From Chloroflexi bacterium UBA4730 (GTDB lineage: Bacteria > Chloroflexota > Limnocylindria > P2-11E): DNA of 34,457 nt. A program made the translations under genes and the position numbers. Below are positions 20,559 through 29,810 of the stretch, in pieces (within the stretch, counting starts at the first letter, position 1; each line of letters begins with the position of its first letter). The stretch covers positions 1 to 34,457 of the forward strand of contig DHJC01000041.1 of NCBI GenBank assembly GCA_002404155.1, read 5' to 3'. The notes below the pieces were generated by a model that saw only the letters and a program-made list of their open reading frames with translations, was not told the origin of the DNA and ran no database searches.

Positions 20559-23500
20559 ATGAACGCCGTCCGCGAGGAGCGCCGCCTCGTGACCTGCATG
20601 TTCGTCGACGTCGTGGGGTCTACGGAGCTGACGATGCGGCTTGGCGCGGAGCGTCTCAAGCGCGAGCTCGGCGCGGCGTTCGCGGAGCTCTCGCGGATCA
20701 TCGCGGAGCACGGTGGCACCGTCGAGAAGTACATCGGCGACGCGATCTACGCGCTCTTCGGCGCGCCACGCGCCCACGAGGACGACGCCCTCCGGGCGCT
20801 CCGTGCGGCCGAGGCGCTCCGGGAGTGGTGCGTCACGGGCAAGGCCCACGGGCATCCCTTCGCCGTGCGGATCGGGCTCGAGACCGGCGACGCGGTCATC
20901 GACCTCGAGGCCGCCGCGTCCACCCGCCAGCAGATGAGCGTCGGGGCGGTCGTGAACATCGCCGCCCGGCTGCAACAACGTGCCGAGCCGGGCGAGATCC
21001 TCGTCGGGCCGACGGCCCATGAAGCGACCGCGGGCGCCGCGGAGCTCGAGCCACTGGGCCCGGCCGAGCTCAAGGGGATCGGCACGCTCCCGGTCTGGAG
21101 GCTGGTGCGCGTCGGTGGGCCACCGGCTCGGGCGCTCCCCTTCGTCGGTCGGGATGCCGAGATCGCCCTCCTGGCGCACGCCTACGCGCGCGCCGAGAAG
21201 GGACGCTCCGTGCTCGCCGTCGTCAGCGGTCCGCCAGGGCAGGGCAAGACGCGCCTAGTCCAGGAGTTCCTTCGCGAGCGCGGAGCCGCGAGCCGGGTGA
21301 TCGCGACCAGATGCCGCCCCGCCGACGAGGTCGGGGTATTCGCCCCGATCCGGGAGATCCTCGGCGTGACGACCCTCGATGCCCTCGCCGAGCAGATCGG
21401 GCGGCTGTGCACGAGCGACGTCGAGTGCGAGCGCGTCGTCGCCGGCCTCGCGGAGAGCGCGGGCATCGCCACGAGCCGCTCGCTCGCGCGTCTACCGGCG
21501 GCCGAGCGCACGGACGAGATCGTGCAGGCCTGGCGGCGCTACCTCGGGATCCTCGGTCAGGACCAGCTCGTCGTTCTGGCGATCGACGACATCCACTGGG
21601 CCGACGCATCGCTCGTCCACCTCGTCGACCGGCTGACGTTCGGCGGCCCGCGCATCCTCGTCGTCGCCACCGCACGCCCCGAGTTCGCGGAGGTCGCGGG
21701 GATCCGCCCGAGCGGTGACCGTTTCTTCATCGAGCTCGAGGGCCTGGACAATGCCGAGGCGCGAGAGCTCGCGACGCTCGCGGGACGAGGCGACGACCGG
21801 GTCGTCGCGCGCGCGGAGGGGAATCCGCTGTTCCTGGTCGAGCTCGCGCGCGCCGCGCACGGCGATGTCCTACCGCTCACCCTGCAAGGCGCACTCGGTG
21901 CCCGCCTCGACCAGCTGTCGCCCCCGGACCGGACGCTCCTATCGCTGGCGGCGGTCGCGGGCGACCGGTTCACCGCGGCCGACGCGGCGTTCCTCGGGCA
22001 GCGAGACCTAGTCGAGACCGGCAGCACGCTCGCACGGCTCGCCGACCTTCACTTCCTCGACGTCTCCGAGCTGGGCTACCGATTCCACCACGGTCTGGTG
22101 CGCGACGTCGGATATGGACGGCTCTTGGCGGTCGAGCGGATGCGCGCGCACGCACGCTTTGCGAGCGAGTACCTGGATCCCCAGGACAGCGCGGCGCTCG
22201 CCCACCACTGGTGGGAGGCGCTGCGCCCGCCGGACGCGGAGTGGGTCTGGGGCGACGACGCGGCGCTGCCCGGGATGCGTCGGGCCGCATTCGCCGCGCA
22301 CCTCGCGGCCGGCAAGCGCCACGCCGGGCACGCTGCGGTCGATCAGGCGCTCGAGCTGCTCGAACGCGCGCTTTCCTTCGCGAGCGACGATCGCGAGCGC
22401 GCCGAGGCGGAGCAGGGGCTCGGCGTCGCGTACCGTCAGGTCCTCCGCCAGGACGACTCCTGGGAGCACCTGACGCGGGCCCTCGACCTCTTCCGCGCGC
22501 ACGGCGCGGTACCGGTCGACCTGTACGTGGAGCTCATGCAGTCAGCGGTGTTCCTCGGCGCCTTTGTGCGGGTCCCGAGCGAGGATCAGCTGACCCGGAT
22601 CGGCGAAGAGGGCATCCGTGCCGCAAAGGCAGAAGGCGATCTACGCCTGCTCTCGCGCATCCTGGAATCGCGCGGTGAACTGCTGTTGAACGTGCACGAG
22701 GACGAGCCGGACCTGGCACGACCGTTCATCGACGCTGCGGTCGAGGCCGCCGAGGCCAGCGGGGACACCGACGCTCGGCGGATCGCTCTGCTCGCGAAGG
22801 TCAGGCTGGTCCGCACCGAGGGCCGGATCGACGAGACGGGTCCGCTGCTCGATGAGGTCAGCCGATCGCTCGAGGGCGCCGACGCGCTCGAGCGGATGAG
22901 GTACCTCATGGCGAGGGCGGGCGACGCATGGACCCGCGGCGACCTCGTCGGCGCTGAAGCCCAAACGCGCGAGCTGGTCGCGCTCGCGGAACCGATGGGC
23001 CCGCACAACCAGACCCATGCCTGGACCTACGTGAGCGACACGCTGGTCGCCCGAGGCGACTGGGACGCGGTGCTCGGGCTCGCGCATCGGACGGCTCGGC
23101 TCATCGCCGCCGAGAAGGCGTCGGCGTTCTGCTACGCCGCCGGCTCGGTCCTGCGCGATGGGGCGATCGCGCACGCGCTCCGCGGCGACCGGGAGGAGGC
23201 GCTCGCCCTGATGCGGGCGATCCCGACCAACTTCGTTCGGATCGACGTCATGGCGGCGGTCCCGCGGGCCTTGCTCGGGCTCGCGTCACCCGAAACGGAC
23301 CGCGAGTTCGCGTCGCCGCGACCGTGGTGGGACTGGATCCATGCGGCGTTCCGGGCGGTGATCCTCGGTCGGCCGGACGACGCGGAGCGAGCAGCGCATG
23401 AGATGGGGCGGATGACCACGACCTCCGCCCTCGGGCAGGCCTTCGCCGACGGGATCCACGAGGCGGCCACCGAGCTGCGTGGCGGTCCGCCGGCGTCGTA

Positions 23501-23573
23501 CGACGCGCTCCGGCGGATCGGGTTCGTCGGCTGGATCGAGGTCCTCCGCCGGCGGGCGGACGCGGAGTACTAG
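20559..23573 (+). CDS. Class III adenylate/guanylate cyclase fused to AAA ATPase and TPR-like region
   Basis: A 1004-residue signalling protein. Residues ~8-180 are a class III nucleotide cyclase. Metal-binding aspartates are D17 (FVDVVGST) and D61 (KYIGDAIYALFG), with K57 before it and the VNIAARLQ transition-state segment; all key residues are present, so catalysis is plausible. The FVGRDAEI entry and Walker A SGPPGQGKT (223-231) start an AAA16/STAND-type ATPase with Walker B VLAIDDIHWAD. From ~residue 540 the sequence is a long alpha-helical, Ala/Glu-rich region resembling TPR repeats. Such proteins are thought to couple ligand sensing through TPR and ATPase parts to cyclic nucleotide synthesis. 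No membrane segment is seen. No ribosome site is obvious before ATG 20559. Confidence 0.88.
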   Translation: MNAVREERRLVTCMFVDVVGSTELTMRLGAERLKRELGAAFAELSRIIAEHGGTVEKYIGDAIYALFGAPRAHEDDALRALRAAEALREWCVTGKAHGHPFAVRIGLETGDAVIDLEAAASTRQQMSVGAVVNIAARLQQRAEPGEILVGPTAHEATAGAAELEPLGPAELKGIGTLPVWRLVRVGGPPARALPFVGRDAEIALLAHAYARAEKGRSVLAVVSGPPGQGKTRLVQEFLRERGAASRVIATRCRPADEVGVFAPIREILGVTTLDALAEQIGRLCTSDVECERVVAGLAESAGIATSRSLARLPAAERTDEIVQAWRRYLGILGQDQLVVLAIDDIHWADASLVHLVDRLTFGGPRILVVATARPEFAEVAGIRPSGDRFFIELEGLDNAEARELATLAGRGDDRVVARAEGNPLFLVELARAAHGDVLPLTLQGALGARLDQLSPPDRTLLSLAAVAGDRFTAADAAFLGQRDLVETGSTLARLADLHFLDVSELGYRFHHGLVRDVGYGRLLAVERMRAHARFASEYLDPQDSAALAHHWWEALRPPDAEWVWGDDAALPGMRRAAFAAHLAAGKRHAGHAAVDQALELLERALSFASDDRERAEAEQGLGVAYRQVLRQDDSWEHLTRALDLFRAHGAVPVDLYVELMQSAVFLGAFVRVPSEDQLTRIGEEGIRAAKAEGDLRLLSRILESRGELLLNVHEDEPDLARPFIDAAVEAAEASGDTDARRIALLAKVRLVRTEGRIDETGPLLDEVSRSLEGADALERMRYLMARAGDAWTRGDLVGAEAQTRELVALAEPMGPHNQTHAWTYVSDTLVARGDWDAVLGLAHRTARLIAAEKASAFCYAAGSVLRDGAIAHALRGDREEALALMRAIPTNFVRIDVMAAVPRALLGLASPETDREFASPRPWWDWIHAAFRAVILGRPDDAERAAHEMGRMTTTSALGQAFADGIHEAATELRGGPPASYDALRRIGFVGWIEVLRRRADAEY

Positions 23574-23615
23574 CTCGCGTCCGCGGTTACCGGGCCACCG
23601 ACGCTCTCTGATGCG

Positions 23616-23807
23616 ATGCTGCGCCGCATCGGCAGCCACCGCTCGCGCGGCGGCACACTCGCCGCGATCGCGGCGAGGCTCGACCAGGATGGCGTAGCGA
23701 CAGCGCACGGCGGCCGCCGGTGGCACGTCTCGGCGGTCCAGTCAGCGCTTGAGCGCGGGGCCCGCGCAGGCATCAGGCCCGGGGCGAAGGGCAGCGCCAG
23801 ACCATAG
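23616..23807 (+). pseudogene. Recombinase-type HTH fragment
   Basis: The frame encodes RGGTLAAIAARLDQDGVATA followed by HGGRRWHVSAVQSALERG. The LxAIAxxLNxDGVPTxxGGxxWxxxxVxxxL pattern is the linker/HTH segment found at the end of large serine recombinase and invertase proteins, and also in small stand-alone genes. Only about 60 residues are present, with no catalytic domain upstream. A complete small DNA-binding protein cannot be excluded, since the preceding in-frame residues (LSDAMLRRIGSHRSRGG) are plausible. It lies at the left edge of the ATPase/protease element. Confidence 0.45.
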
Positions 23808-23835
23808 GCCCCCGGCGGATAACGTCGGCCGACCT

Positions 23836-23880
23836 AAGCCGGGCTGGGATTCGAGACCACAACCTCTTCCCTGAAAGCGA
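23836..23880 (-). other. Degenerate tRNA-like 3' end (possible attachment scar)
   Basis: On the minus strand GTGGTCTCGAATCCCAG resembles a T arm, followed by an acceptor-like CCCGGC. The T stem is imperfect and one extra base is present in the loop, so this is not a functional tRNA. A TTC-containing loop upstream (CTTTCAG) would suggest Glu, but that is speculative. Position is notable: about 70-110 bp before the defence-type gene pair. Confidence 0.3.
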
Positions 23881-23950
23881 TGCGGTCACCCGATGCTCTC
23901 AAAACCGGCACTCTTCGTAGGCTTGCAAGAGGAGTAGATAACGCGGCACC

Positions 23951-24892
23951 ATGCGGCGCATGGACGACCGAGCGCCGCGTGGAAACAAGCGGGGCGGCAG
24001 TCGACCCGTTGACCACCGCCCGTCTGGGCGCGATCATCCGGCCGAGCGCCCCCTTCATGTTGCAAACCTCAAGCCACTGCCTCGGGGACGCGACGATGTC
24101 CCACTGCTGCGAGTCGTTGAACCCGCTTACACATTCGACGACCTGGTACTCCGTCCTGAGCTCCGCGCGCACCTGGCTACGGTCGTTGCCGAACTACGAG
24201 AGCGCGAGCGGATTCGGGCCCACGGGATCCGGCCACGCAGTCGGTTGCTGTTCGTCGGTCCTCCGGGGTGTGGCAAGTCAGCGACGGCGGACGCGCTGGC
24301 TTACGAGCTGGGCTTTCCGATCGCGAAAGTGCACTTGGCGACGGTCGTGTCTTCGTATCTTGGTGAGACTGCCCGCAATATCGATGCGATATTCCAGTTC
24401 TGCTCGCAAGGCACGTGGGTGCTGCTGCTCGACGAGTTCGACTCGTTGGCAAAGGAGCGCGCTGATCGTGGCGAGCATGGCGAGCTCAAACGTGTGGTCA
24501 CTGCGTTCTTGCAGCTGCTCGACGAGTACTCATCGGATTCGCCGGTGATCGCAACCACGAACCATCCCGCATTACTGGATGAAGCGGTCTGGCGTCGGTT
24601 CGATGACGTGCTGCTCTTCCCGCCGCCGACTCAAGTTGAGATCGCGCAATTGGTCGAGAAGAAACTCAGGGCCATCACCCACGACTCGGTCCCTTCCTCG
24701 ATCCGCGCAGCCATGAGAGGCCTGACTCAGGCGGACATCGAGAACGTCTGCTATTCAGCGATTCGTTTAGCATTACTGGACGGCCGCGAGAAAGTGCTCG
24801 TACGGGATCTCACCGCAGGCCTAGCGCGGATGGAGGAACGGCGACGGGCGATCAAGGCGGTCCAGGGCCCGCGCAGCAGACCCTCCGCCTAG
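23951..24892 (+). CDS. AAA+ ATPase of an IetAS-like defence pair
   Basis: A 313-residue AAA+ protein. Walker A is GPPGCGKS (103-110), Walker B VLLLDEFD (157-164), sensor 1 N204 in ATTNHP, and the arginine-finger region is WRRFDD (R215/R216). The core resembles FtsH/Cdc48-type ATPases of the kind paired with subtilases in IetAS (inhibition by ATPase and subtilisin) systems. The N-terminal extension is short and basic; residues 38-70 (NLKPLPRGRDDV, AYTFDDLVLRPEL) resemble the family's pre-ATPase segment. It is followed directly by the S8 protease gene, which supports the two-gene system. In the known system the ATPase and protease together block phage; the mechanism is not settled. Start choice between ATG 23951 and 23960 is open; the nearest purine-rich site is rather far upstream. 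Confidence 0.82.
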   Translation: MRRMDDRAPRGNKRGGSRPVDHRPSGRDHPAERPLHVANLKPLPRGRDDVPLLRVVEPAYTFDDLVLRPELRAHLATVVAELRERERIRAHGIRPRSRLLFVGPPGCGKSATADALAYELGFPIAKVHLATVVSSYLGETARNIDAIFQFCSQGTWVLLLDEFDSLAKERADRGEHGELKRVVTAFLQLLDEYSSDSPVIATTNHPALLDEAVWRRFDDVLLFPPPTQVEIAQLVEKKLRAITHDSVPSSIRAAMRGLTQADIENVCYSAIRLALLDGREKVLVRDLTAGLARMEERRRAIKAVQGPRSRPSA

Positions 24893-24996
24893 CGCATCTT
24901 CACCTCGCCGCTCCCTCGCCAAGGGGCGGTAGAAAGAAGCCGCGAATCGGTCGGCCTTCGAGGATCGCGTTTTCGAACTACGAACGCCACGCCGAC

Positions 24997-27300
24997 GTGC
25001 TGGCCGATCAATTCGCCCACATCTCGGCGATACACATCCGCCGACGACAGGAAGCGGGGATCGATCCTCGGCTCGTCATGGTCATTCGTCTCAACGCACC
25101 CGTCGATCCTGAAGACTTTCGGCGCGCCGGAATCCGGGTTCTCGATGACACCAATGGGCGGACGGTGATTGCTTTTGCGGACGACCCGCAGCTACTCGAG
25201 TTTCACGCTCGCCTCACCGCGTACAAGGCAGGCCCAGCCGAAGGCAACAAGCATCCGTCGTATCAAGGCTTCTTGGATGCCATTGATACGGGTGCCGAAT
25301 ACGTGGGTGATGACAAGATTAGCCGGCGTCTCCGTGACCACCAGGCAACGGTCCTCCCCGAGGTGGCGCTCGTCCTCGACGTTGAGTGCTGGCATCCCGG
25401 CGATCCAGCTGCAGCCGAGGAGTGGCGAAACGAGGTCCGACTCAAGGTTACGCAGCTTGGCGGTGAGGTCCTCGACTCATACCTGAGCAACAGCAGTCTT
25501 CTGTCCCTGCTGCGCGTGCGTCTCCAATCGCGGCATGTCTCGACGATCGCGGAAATGAGCGCCGTCGCGCGCGTCGACTTGAGACCGGAACCTCTCCTTA
25601 CGATGCATGATGTCTTCAACGCGACGGCTGACGATCTGCCGGCGGTCGGCGCGCCAGCCCGAGATGCGCCGATCGTCGGCGTCATCGATTCCGGGGTGCG
25701 CGACGCGCACCCCTTGCTTGCGCCCGCCATGCGGGACACCGTCGTCTTGGCACGGTCAATTGCGGATGCCCGTGATCGGGATGGGCACGGCACCGCAGTC
25801 ACGAGCCTCGTGCTTCACGGACAACTCGAGCCGCTTCTCAACGAGAGACAGACGCCGGATCCGGTTTGCTGGATCCTTTCTGTGCGCGTGCTCGATGATG
25901 AGCACCAGTTTCCGGACGATGAGCTCTGGGAGCGGCTACTCGCAGAAGCCGTCGAGTACTGTGCCGACCACGGCGCGCGCATCGTTAACCTGTCCGTCGG
26001 AAGCGCGCTTACTCCGTACTCGGGAGCGAAGGCGACGCCGGTTGCGGCGCTTCTCGACGAAGTCGCGCGGCGACGGAATCTCGTCTTGGTCATCTCGACT
26101 GGAAACGTCGCGGCCGCAGCGTACCTTGCGGAAGTGGACGCCGACACTCCGCACACTTACGTCGAGCGGCTTGGCGTCAGCGATGAGACAAGGATGATCG
26201 ATCCGGCGCCGGCGGCGCTTGCGCTGACCGTGGGTGCCGTGTGTCACGACCCGCAGGTCGGCGCACTGGCCCGAGAGGCTGTTGAGCAGCGACCACTGGG
26301 AAATGCCGATTGGCCCTCGCCATTCACGCGTCGGGGACCAGGGATGAAGGATTCCGTCAAGCCTGAGCTTGTCGCACCGGGTGGCACACTCGCGTATGAC
26401 GACGCGGCACACGCGCTGACCCAGGTGCCCGCGCTGAAACTTGTTGTGGCGTCAGCCCGGCCGGACCGCCTACTCGGCATGGACCTCGGCACGAGCTACG
26501 CAGCCCCGCTCGTTACGCACGTGGTTGCCGGGGTGGCTGGACGTCACCCGGAGGCCTCCGCCAACCTCCTGCGGGCGCTCACCCTGCAGTCTGCAGTCGA
26601 GACCCGCTTCTGGCAGGACCTGACAGGCGGCAGCGAGAACGAGCGACGCGAGCGAGCTCGTGCCCTGCAGGGTTACGGTCGGGCTCGATTCGAAGAGGCG
26701 CGTAGTTCTACCAATCATCGGGTGGTGATGTACGGAACCGCCGGCATCCGAGCCGATGATGTACAGATGTGGGAGTTTCCCGTCCCGCGTTCATTCACGC
26801 AATCTTCCGGTGATCGCGAACTGGTCGTCGCGCTTGCCTTCGATCCACCGACTCGGGGACGCCGTCTTGATTACCTCGCGTCAACCATGCAGTTTGAGGT
26901 CTTGCGCGGTATCAAGCCCGAAGTGGTCGACGCGATCTATCGCGCCGCGACGGAAGACGAACTGGAGGCGACCCCTGAGGGCGAAGATTCAGATCCCCCA
27001 ACGGACGAGCCGAAGAGCGTTGCTGAGATCGGGCGCCGGCGGATCGAGCTCGAACCAAGCGCCAACGCCCGACGAGGCGGCGCGAACCAATTGGCGCGCT
27101 GGCGCTTCAAGCACCGGCTCCGAGCGGAGGAGGAAACGTACCTGCTTATGGTGCGAAATGTCTCAAGCTGGGCGGGCGAGGCGGACCTGCAGGACTACGC
27201 AATAGCTATCGCGTGGGTCGAGGATTCGGAAAGGGATCCGATATACGTCGAGCTTGAGGCTCGCCTACGCGTCCCGATTGAGATCGAGATCCGCGCCTAG
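24997..27300 (+). CDS. Subtilisin-like (S8) serine protease of an IetAS-like defence pair
   Basis: 767 residues from the GTG at 24997. The catalytic triad is D231 (GVIDSGV), H264 (DGHGTAV) and S500 (GTSYAAP), with oxyanion N370 (STGN), so the protease should be active. Residues 1-220 are a non-catalytic N-terminal domain (GIDPRLVMVIRL, then FRRAGIRVLDD); ~200 residues after the catalytic Ser form a beta-rich C-terminal domain. No signal peptide is seen, so it probably works in the cytoplasm, unlike most subtilases. That fits IetS-type proteases paired with AAA+ ATPases. In-frame codons upstream to at least 24895 read HLHLAAPSPRGGRKKPRIGR, which resembles the family N-terminus, but no standard start codon lies there. 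The true start may be atypical or damaged. Confidence 0.85.
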   Translation: MLADQFAHISAIHIRRRQEAGIDPRLVMVIRLNAPVDPEDFRRAGIRVLDDTNGRTVIAFADDPQLLEFHARLTAYKAGPAEGNKHPSYQGFLDAIDTGAEYVGDDKISRRLRDHQATVLPEVALVLDVECWHPGDPAAAEEWRNEVRLKVTQLGGEVLDSYLSNSSLLSLLRVRLQSRHVSTIAEMSAVARVDLRPEPLLTMHDVFNATADDLPAVGAPARDAPIVGVIDSGVRDAHPLLAPAMRDTVVLARSIADARDRDGHGTAVTSLVLHGQLEPLLNERQTPDPVCWILSVRVLDDEHQFPDDELWERLLAEAVEYCADHGARIVNLSVGSALTPYSGAKATPVAALLDEVARRRNLVLVISTGNVAAAAYLAEVDADTPHTYVERLGVSDETRMIDPAPAALALTVGAVCHDPQVGALAREAVEQRPLGNADWPSPFTRRGPGMKDSVKPELVAPGGTLAYDDAAHALTQVPALKLVVASARPDRLLGMDLGTSYAAPLVTHVVAGVAGRHPEASANLLRALTLQSAVETRFWQDLTGGSENERRERARALQGYGRARFEEARSSTNHRVVMYGTAGIRADDVQMWEFPVPRSFTQSSGDRELVVALAFDPPTRGRRLDYLASTMQFEVLRGIKPEVVDAIYRAATEDELEATPEGEDSDPPTDEPKSVAEIGRRRIELEPSANARRGGANQLARWRFKHRLRAEEETYLLMVRNVSSWAGEADLQDYAIAIAWVEDSERDPIYVELEARLRVPIEIEIRA

Positions 27301-27520
27301 AACCGTCGACGGCCACCGAAAGAGACACGCACGCCGCAAGAGACGACTAGAACGAGCCATTCTTCAAACCGTGGATGCCACATTCGCGCGAAGGCCGCCG
27401 ACGCGGACGGTGAACCGGACCGATTGCCTCACACGCAAAGATCGAACGAAGGTCGGGCAGTGAGGTCGCGAGACTGGGTTCAGCGCATCATCAGCTGCAC
27501 GACCCCAGGAGGATTCCCCC

Positions 27521-28381
27521 TTGAGGAAGAAGGTCGGCGAACGCGATCGTCAGTGGCTTCGTCCCTCCGGCGTGGCGAAGCGCTTCACGAGACGAGCATC
27601 CACGCTCCTCGACGATGAGACGTACCTCCGAGCCACCGATGTCGCGTTTGCCCAGTGGAACTCTCTATTTGCCAGGTATGCCATCCGGCGCTCGGGCCCG
27701 GCGCCGAAACGCGTCGGCGTCTTCGATCTCTATCCGCCCGCCTTCAGCGCCGCGGTGTCTCAAGCGATCAAGCGCCGCCGTTTCAGCTCAGCCTCGGCCC
27801 GAGCGACCCTCGCGCCGGGCGAGATGATCGATCCGAGCCTTGCGAAACCGAAGGAGGCCTGGACCGAGTTGTGCCTGGGCCTCTGCACAGAGTGGTGGCC
27901 CGAAGAGAACTTCCCGCGCTACGCCACGTGGCCCGTTGGCTGGCATCCCGCGCTGCCGTTCGTTGCCGGCGGCATCCTCTGGGACCCACGGCGCCCTCAG
28001 AGCCGAGGTCATCTAGCCGAGTGGGTCGCTCAGCACGTGAACACGCCCGAGCACGCACCGGCTGTGGACCCAACAACTGACGTCGTCCGGCTTACGCCGG
28101 GGATGACGTCGGCCGACTGGCGGGCCCTCGAGCCCCTGATCCTCGACCGCGTCGGCAGGGCCGAGGAAGAGCTCTTGATGGGTCGCGCGGGCACGCTCCG
28201 CGCGAACGGGATGAGCCAGCGAGCAATCGCAAGTGAACTTGGCGTCAGCCGCGATCGGATTCAACGCCTGATGCGCGTAGGGCCGTCCGCCGCTCCAACC
28301 TCCGCAGGGCAGCGTGCCTTCGACGCCTTGTTCCTCAACCCTGCCGGCGAGGCCGAGGACGATTCGGGGGGAAGTCGGTAG
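27521..28381 (+). CDS. Unknown protein with a C-terminal HTH, in the IetAS-like element
   Basis: A 286-residue protein with a TTG start at 27521, chosen because AGGAGG lies 8 nt upstream. Residues ~229-251 (GMSQRAIASELGVSRDRIQR) form a helix-turn-helix like those at the end of resolvases, so it should bind DNA. The central part is Trp/Pro-rich (WTELCLGLCTEWWPEENFPR, then WPVGWHPALPFVAGG) and matches no family I recognise. There is no membrane or export signal. It sits 220 bp after the protease and ahead of the XRE, replication-like and integrase genes, all on one strand. It could be an element-specific regulator or replication factor, or an accessory defence protein. Confidence 0.65.
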   Translation: MRKKVGERDRQWLRPSGVAKRFTRRASTLLDDETYLRATDVAFAQWNSLFARYAIRRSGPAPKRVGVFDLYPPAFSAAVSQAIKRRRFSSASARATLAPGEMIDPSLAKPKEAWTELCLGLCTEWWPEENFPRYATWPVGWHPALPFVAGGILWDPRRPQSRGHLAEWVAQHVNTPEHAPAVDPTTDVVRLTPGMTSADWRALEPLILDRVGRAEEELLMGRAGTLRANGMSQRAIASELGVSRDRIQRLMRVGPSAAPTSAGQRAFDALFLNPAGEAEDDSGGSR

Positions 28382-28451
28382 CGACCGGGTGGCGCGTTCC
28401 TGCACAGGAGCGCGCCATTCAGGGGCAGATTCAGGCAATAACTTCAGTCCC

Positions 28452-28706
28452 ATGAAGCGCATCACCACTCGGTCGGATTTCGCGTTCGAACTTCGTCGCC
28501 GTCGGACTGATCGCGGGCTGACTCAGCTCGAGCTTGCGGTCGCCGCGGGCGTCGATCCGGCGACCATCGGCAACATCGAGGCGAGACGGGTGACGCCTCA
28601 CCGGCTGACGTGGGCTGCGCTGATGGCAGTCGTGGGCGCTCCCGAAGAAGACGGGACGCCTCCCGTGCCGAGCAGCTGGCGCGCCCAGAGACGAGCGCGC
28701 GAATGA
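28452..28706 (+). CDS. XRE-family HTH regulator
   Basis: An 84-residue protein. The Cro/CI-type fold is clear: FELRRRRTDRGLTQLELAVA, then AGVDPATIGNIEARRVTPHR and LTWAALMAVVGAPEE. GLTQLELAVAAGVDPATIGNIE is the HTH. Such small regulators commonly repress the integration or replication genes of mobile elements, and its position between the unknown HTH protein and the replication-like gene fits that. ATG 28452 was chosen because the domain begins soon after; no strong ribosome site is visible. No operator could be assigned. Confidence 0.8.
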   Translation: MKRITTRSDFAFELRRRRTDRGLTQLELAVAAGVDPATIGNIEARRVTPHRLTWAALMAVVGAPEEDGTPPVPSSWRAQRRARE

Positions 28707-28761
28707 CCCAGGAGCTCCGATTCGGACCTCGCGCGATGAGGCTCCAATCCCTCGAGCCTTC

Positions 28762-29418
28762 ATGAGTACGTGGATTGAGCTCCATGCGGACGTGTTCGAG
28801 CACCGGAAGATCGTTGCCGTCGCGAATGCGCTGACGCACGGCGACCGCGAGAAGCTTGTGGGCCACATGGCCAGGCTGTGGACGTGGTCTCTTGACCACG
28901 CGCAGGACGGCGATCTGTCCCACCTCAGCGCTCGCGACATCGCCCGCGCGGCGGGATGGAATGGCAACGGGCAGCGATTCGTCGCGGCCTTGACCGAGGC
29001 TTGCCTGCTCGACGCTGGACCGAGAATCCACGACTGGGACGACTACGCCGGAATGCTTCTCGAGCGGCGTCGAAGGGACCGGGAGCGCAAGAAGGCGGAG
29101 TACGCCGCGAAGCGCCTAATCGCTCGCGAATCCGGTGGAGCCTCTCCCGGAGGTTCGGCGCATTCTCCGACGGAGTCGGCGCAGGACGTCCGCGTGCACC
29201 GTACCGAACCCAACCGCACCGCACCGAACTCAAGGTACCCACGGGCTCCGCTCGTCCGAACGACGGTGAGGCCGAACGGCGCCGTGCGATACGACGTCCC
29301 CAGCAAGCGGGCAGACGGCTCGATTGCAGACTCAAGCGGGCGAGTCTGGACATCGATGGAGCAGTGGGCGGCGTGTGTGCGCGAGCAGAAGACGCGATCG
29401 AAGACAACAGAACGATGA
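28762..29418 (+). CDS. Phage/element replication-initiation-like protein
   Basis: A 218-residue protein. The N-terminus (STWIELHADVFEHRKIVAVA, then EKLVGHMARLWTWSLDHAQD and GDLSHLSARDIARAAGWNG) matches the winged-helix domain found at the start of phage replisome-organiser and DnaD/DnaT-like proteins. It is followed by IHDWDDYAG and a basic region LLERRRRDRERKKAEYAAKR. The C-terminal half is low-complexity and polar. Its likely role is recruiting host replication proteins at the element's origin, which is not visible here. The stop overlaps the excisionase ATG by ATGA, so the two are co-translated. The family call is from the N-terminal pattern only. Confidence 0.7.
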   Translation: MSTWIELHADVFEHRKIVAVANALTHGDREKLVGHMARLWTWSLDHAQDGDLSHLSARDIARAAGWNGNGQRFVAALTEACLLDAGPRIHDWDDYAGMLLERRRRDRERKKAEYAAKRLIARESGGASPGGSAHSPTESAQDVRVHRTEPNRTAPNSRYPRAPLVRTTVRPNGAVRYDVPSKRADGSIADSSGRVWTSMEQWAACVREQKTRSKTTER

Positions 29419-29648
29419 AGCGGATGCTTCCACACGGTCCGCCCGCCGATGAACGGCTCTTGCTCACGGTCCCCGAGGCCGCACGCACGCTCGGCATCGG
29501 CACGACGCTCGCGTACGAGATGGTCGGCCGGGGGGAGCTGCCGCATGTCCGGCTCGGGCACGCGGTCCGGGTACCCCGTCAGGCGCTCGAGGCCTGGATC
29601 GAGGAGCACACCCACGGTATGCCACGAAAGCCCGGAAGCCGGATATGA
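29415..29648 (+). CDS. Excisionase / MerR-like HTH protein
   Basis: A 77-residue protein. LLTVPEAARTLGIGTTLAYE, then RGELPHVRLGHAVRVPRQAL and EAWIEEH form the winged HTH of the HTH_17/excisionase family. These bind next to attachment sites and steer the integrase toward excision. Its start overlaps the preceding stop (ATGA). The integrase gene follows after 162 bp. An adjacent excisionase and integrase argue that the element was able to excise. Confidence 0.82.
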   Translation: MKRMLPHGPPADERLLLTVPEAARTLGIGTTLAYEMVGRGELPHVRLGHAVRVPRQALEAWIEEHTHGMPRKPGSRI

Positions 29649-29810
29649 GCCCGATGTGGGCGCGTTCGGGCCGGTGTGGGCACAGCGACGACCCTCGGGG
29701 TCAGCTTGTCACCGGCTTGACCGAGCATTGGCGGCCGCTGGGCTGGCTTCCGCACCGGCCAGCCCGCCTTACTTGGGCCGACCACAGACCGGAGCGCGAG
29801 GGGTGCCGGC

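Larger units (their letters stand above)
23574..23950. other. Interval with recombinase-like remnant and a degenerate tRNA-like 3' end
   Basis: This stretch separates the cyclase gene from the ATPase/protease element. It holds a recombinase-like fragment (23616-23807) and a T-arm-like sequence (23836-23880), both consistent with an element boundary. No intact gene is present. Confidence 0.5.
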
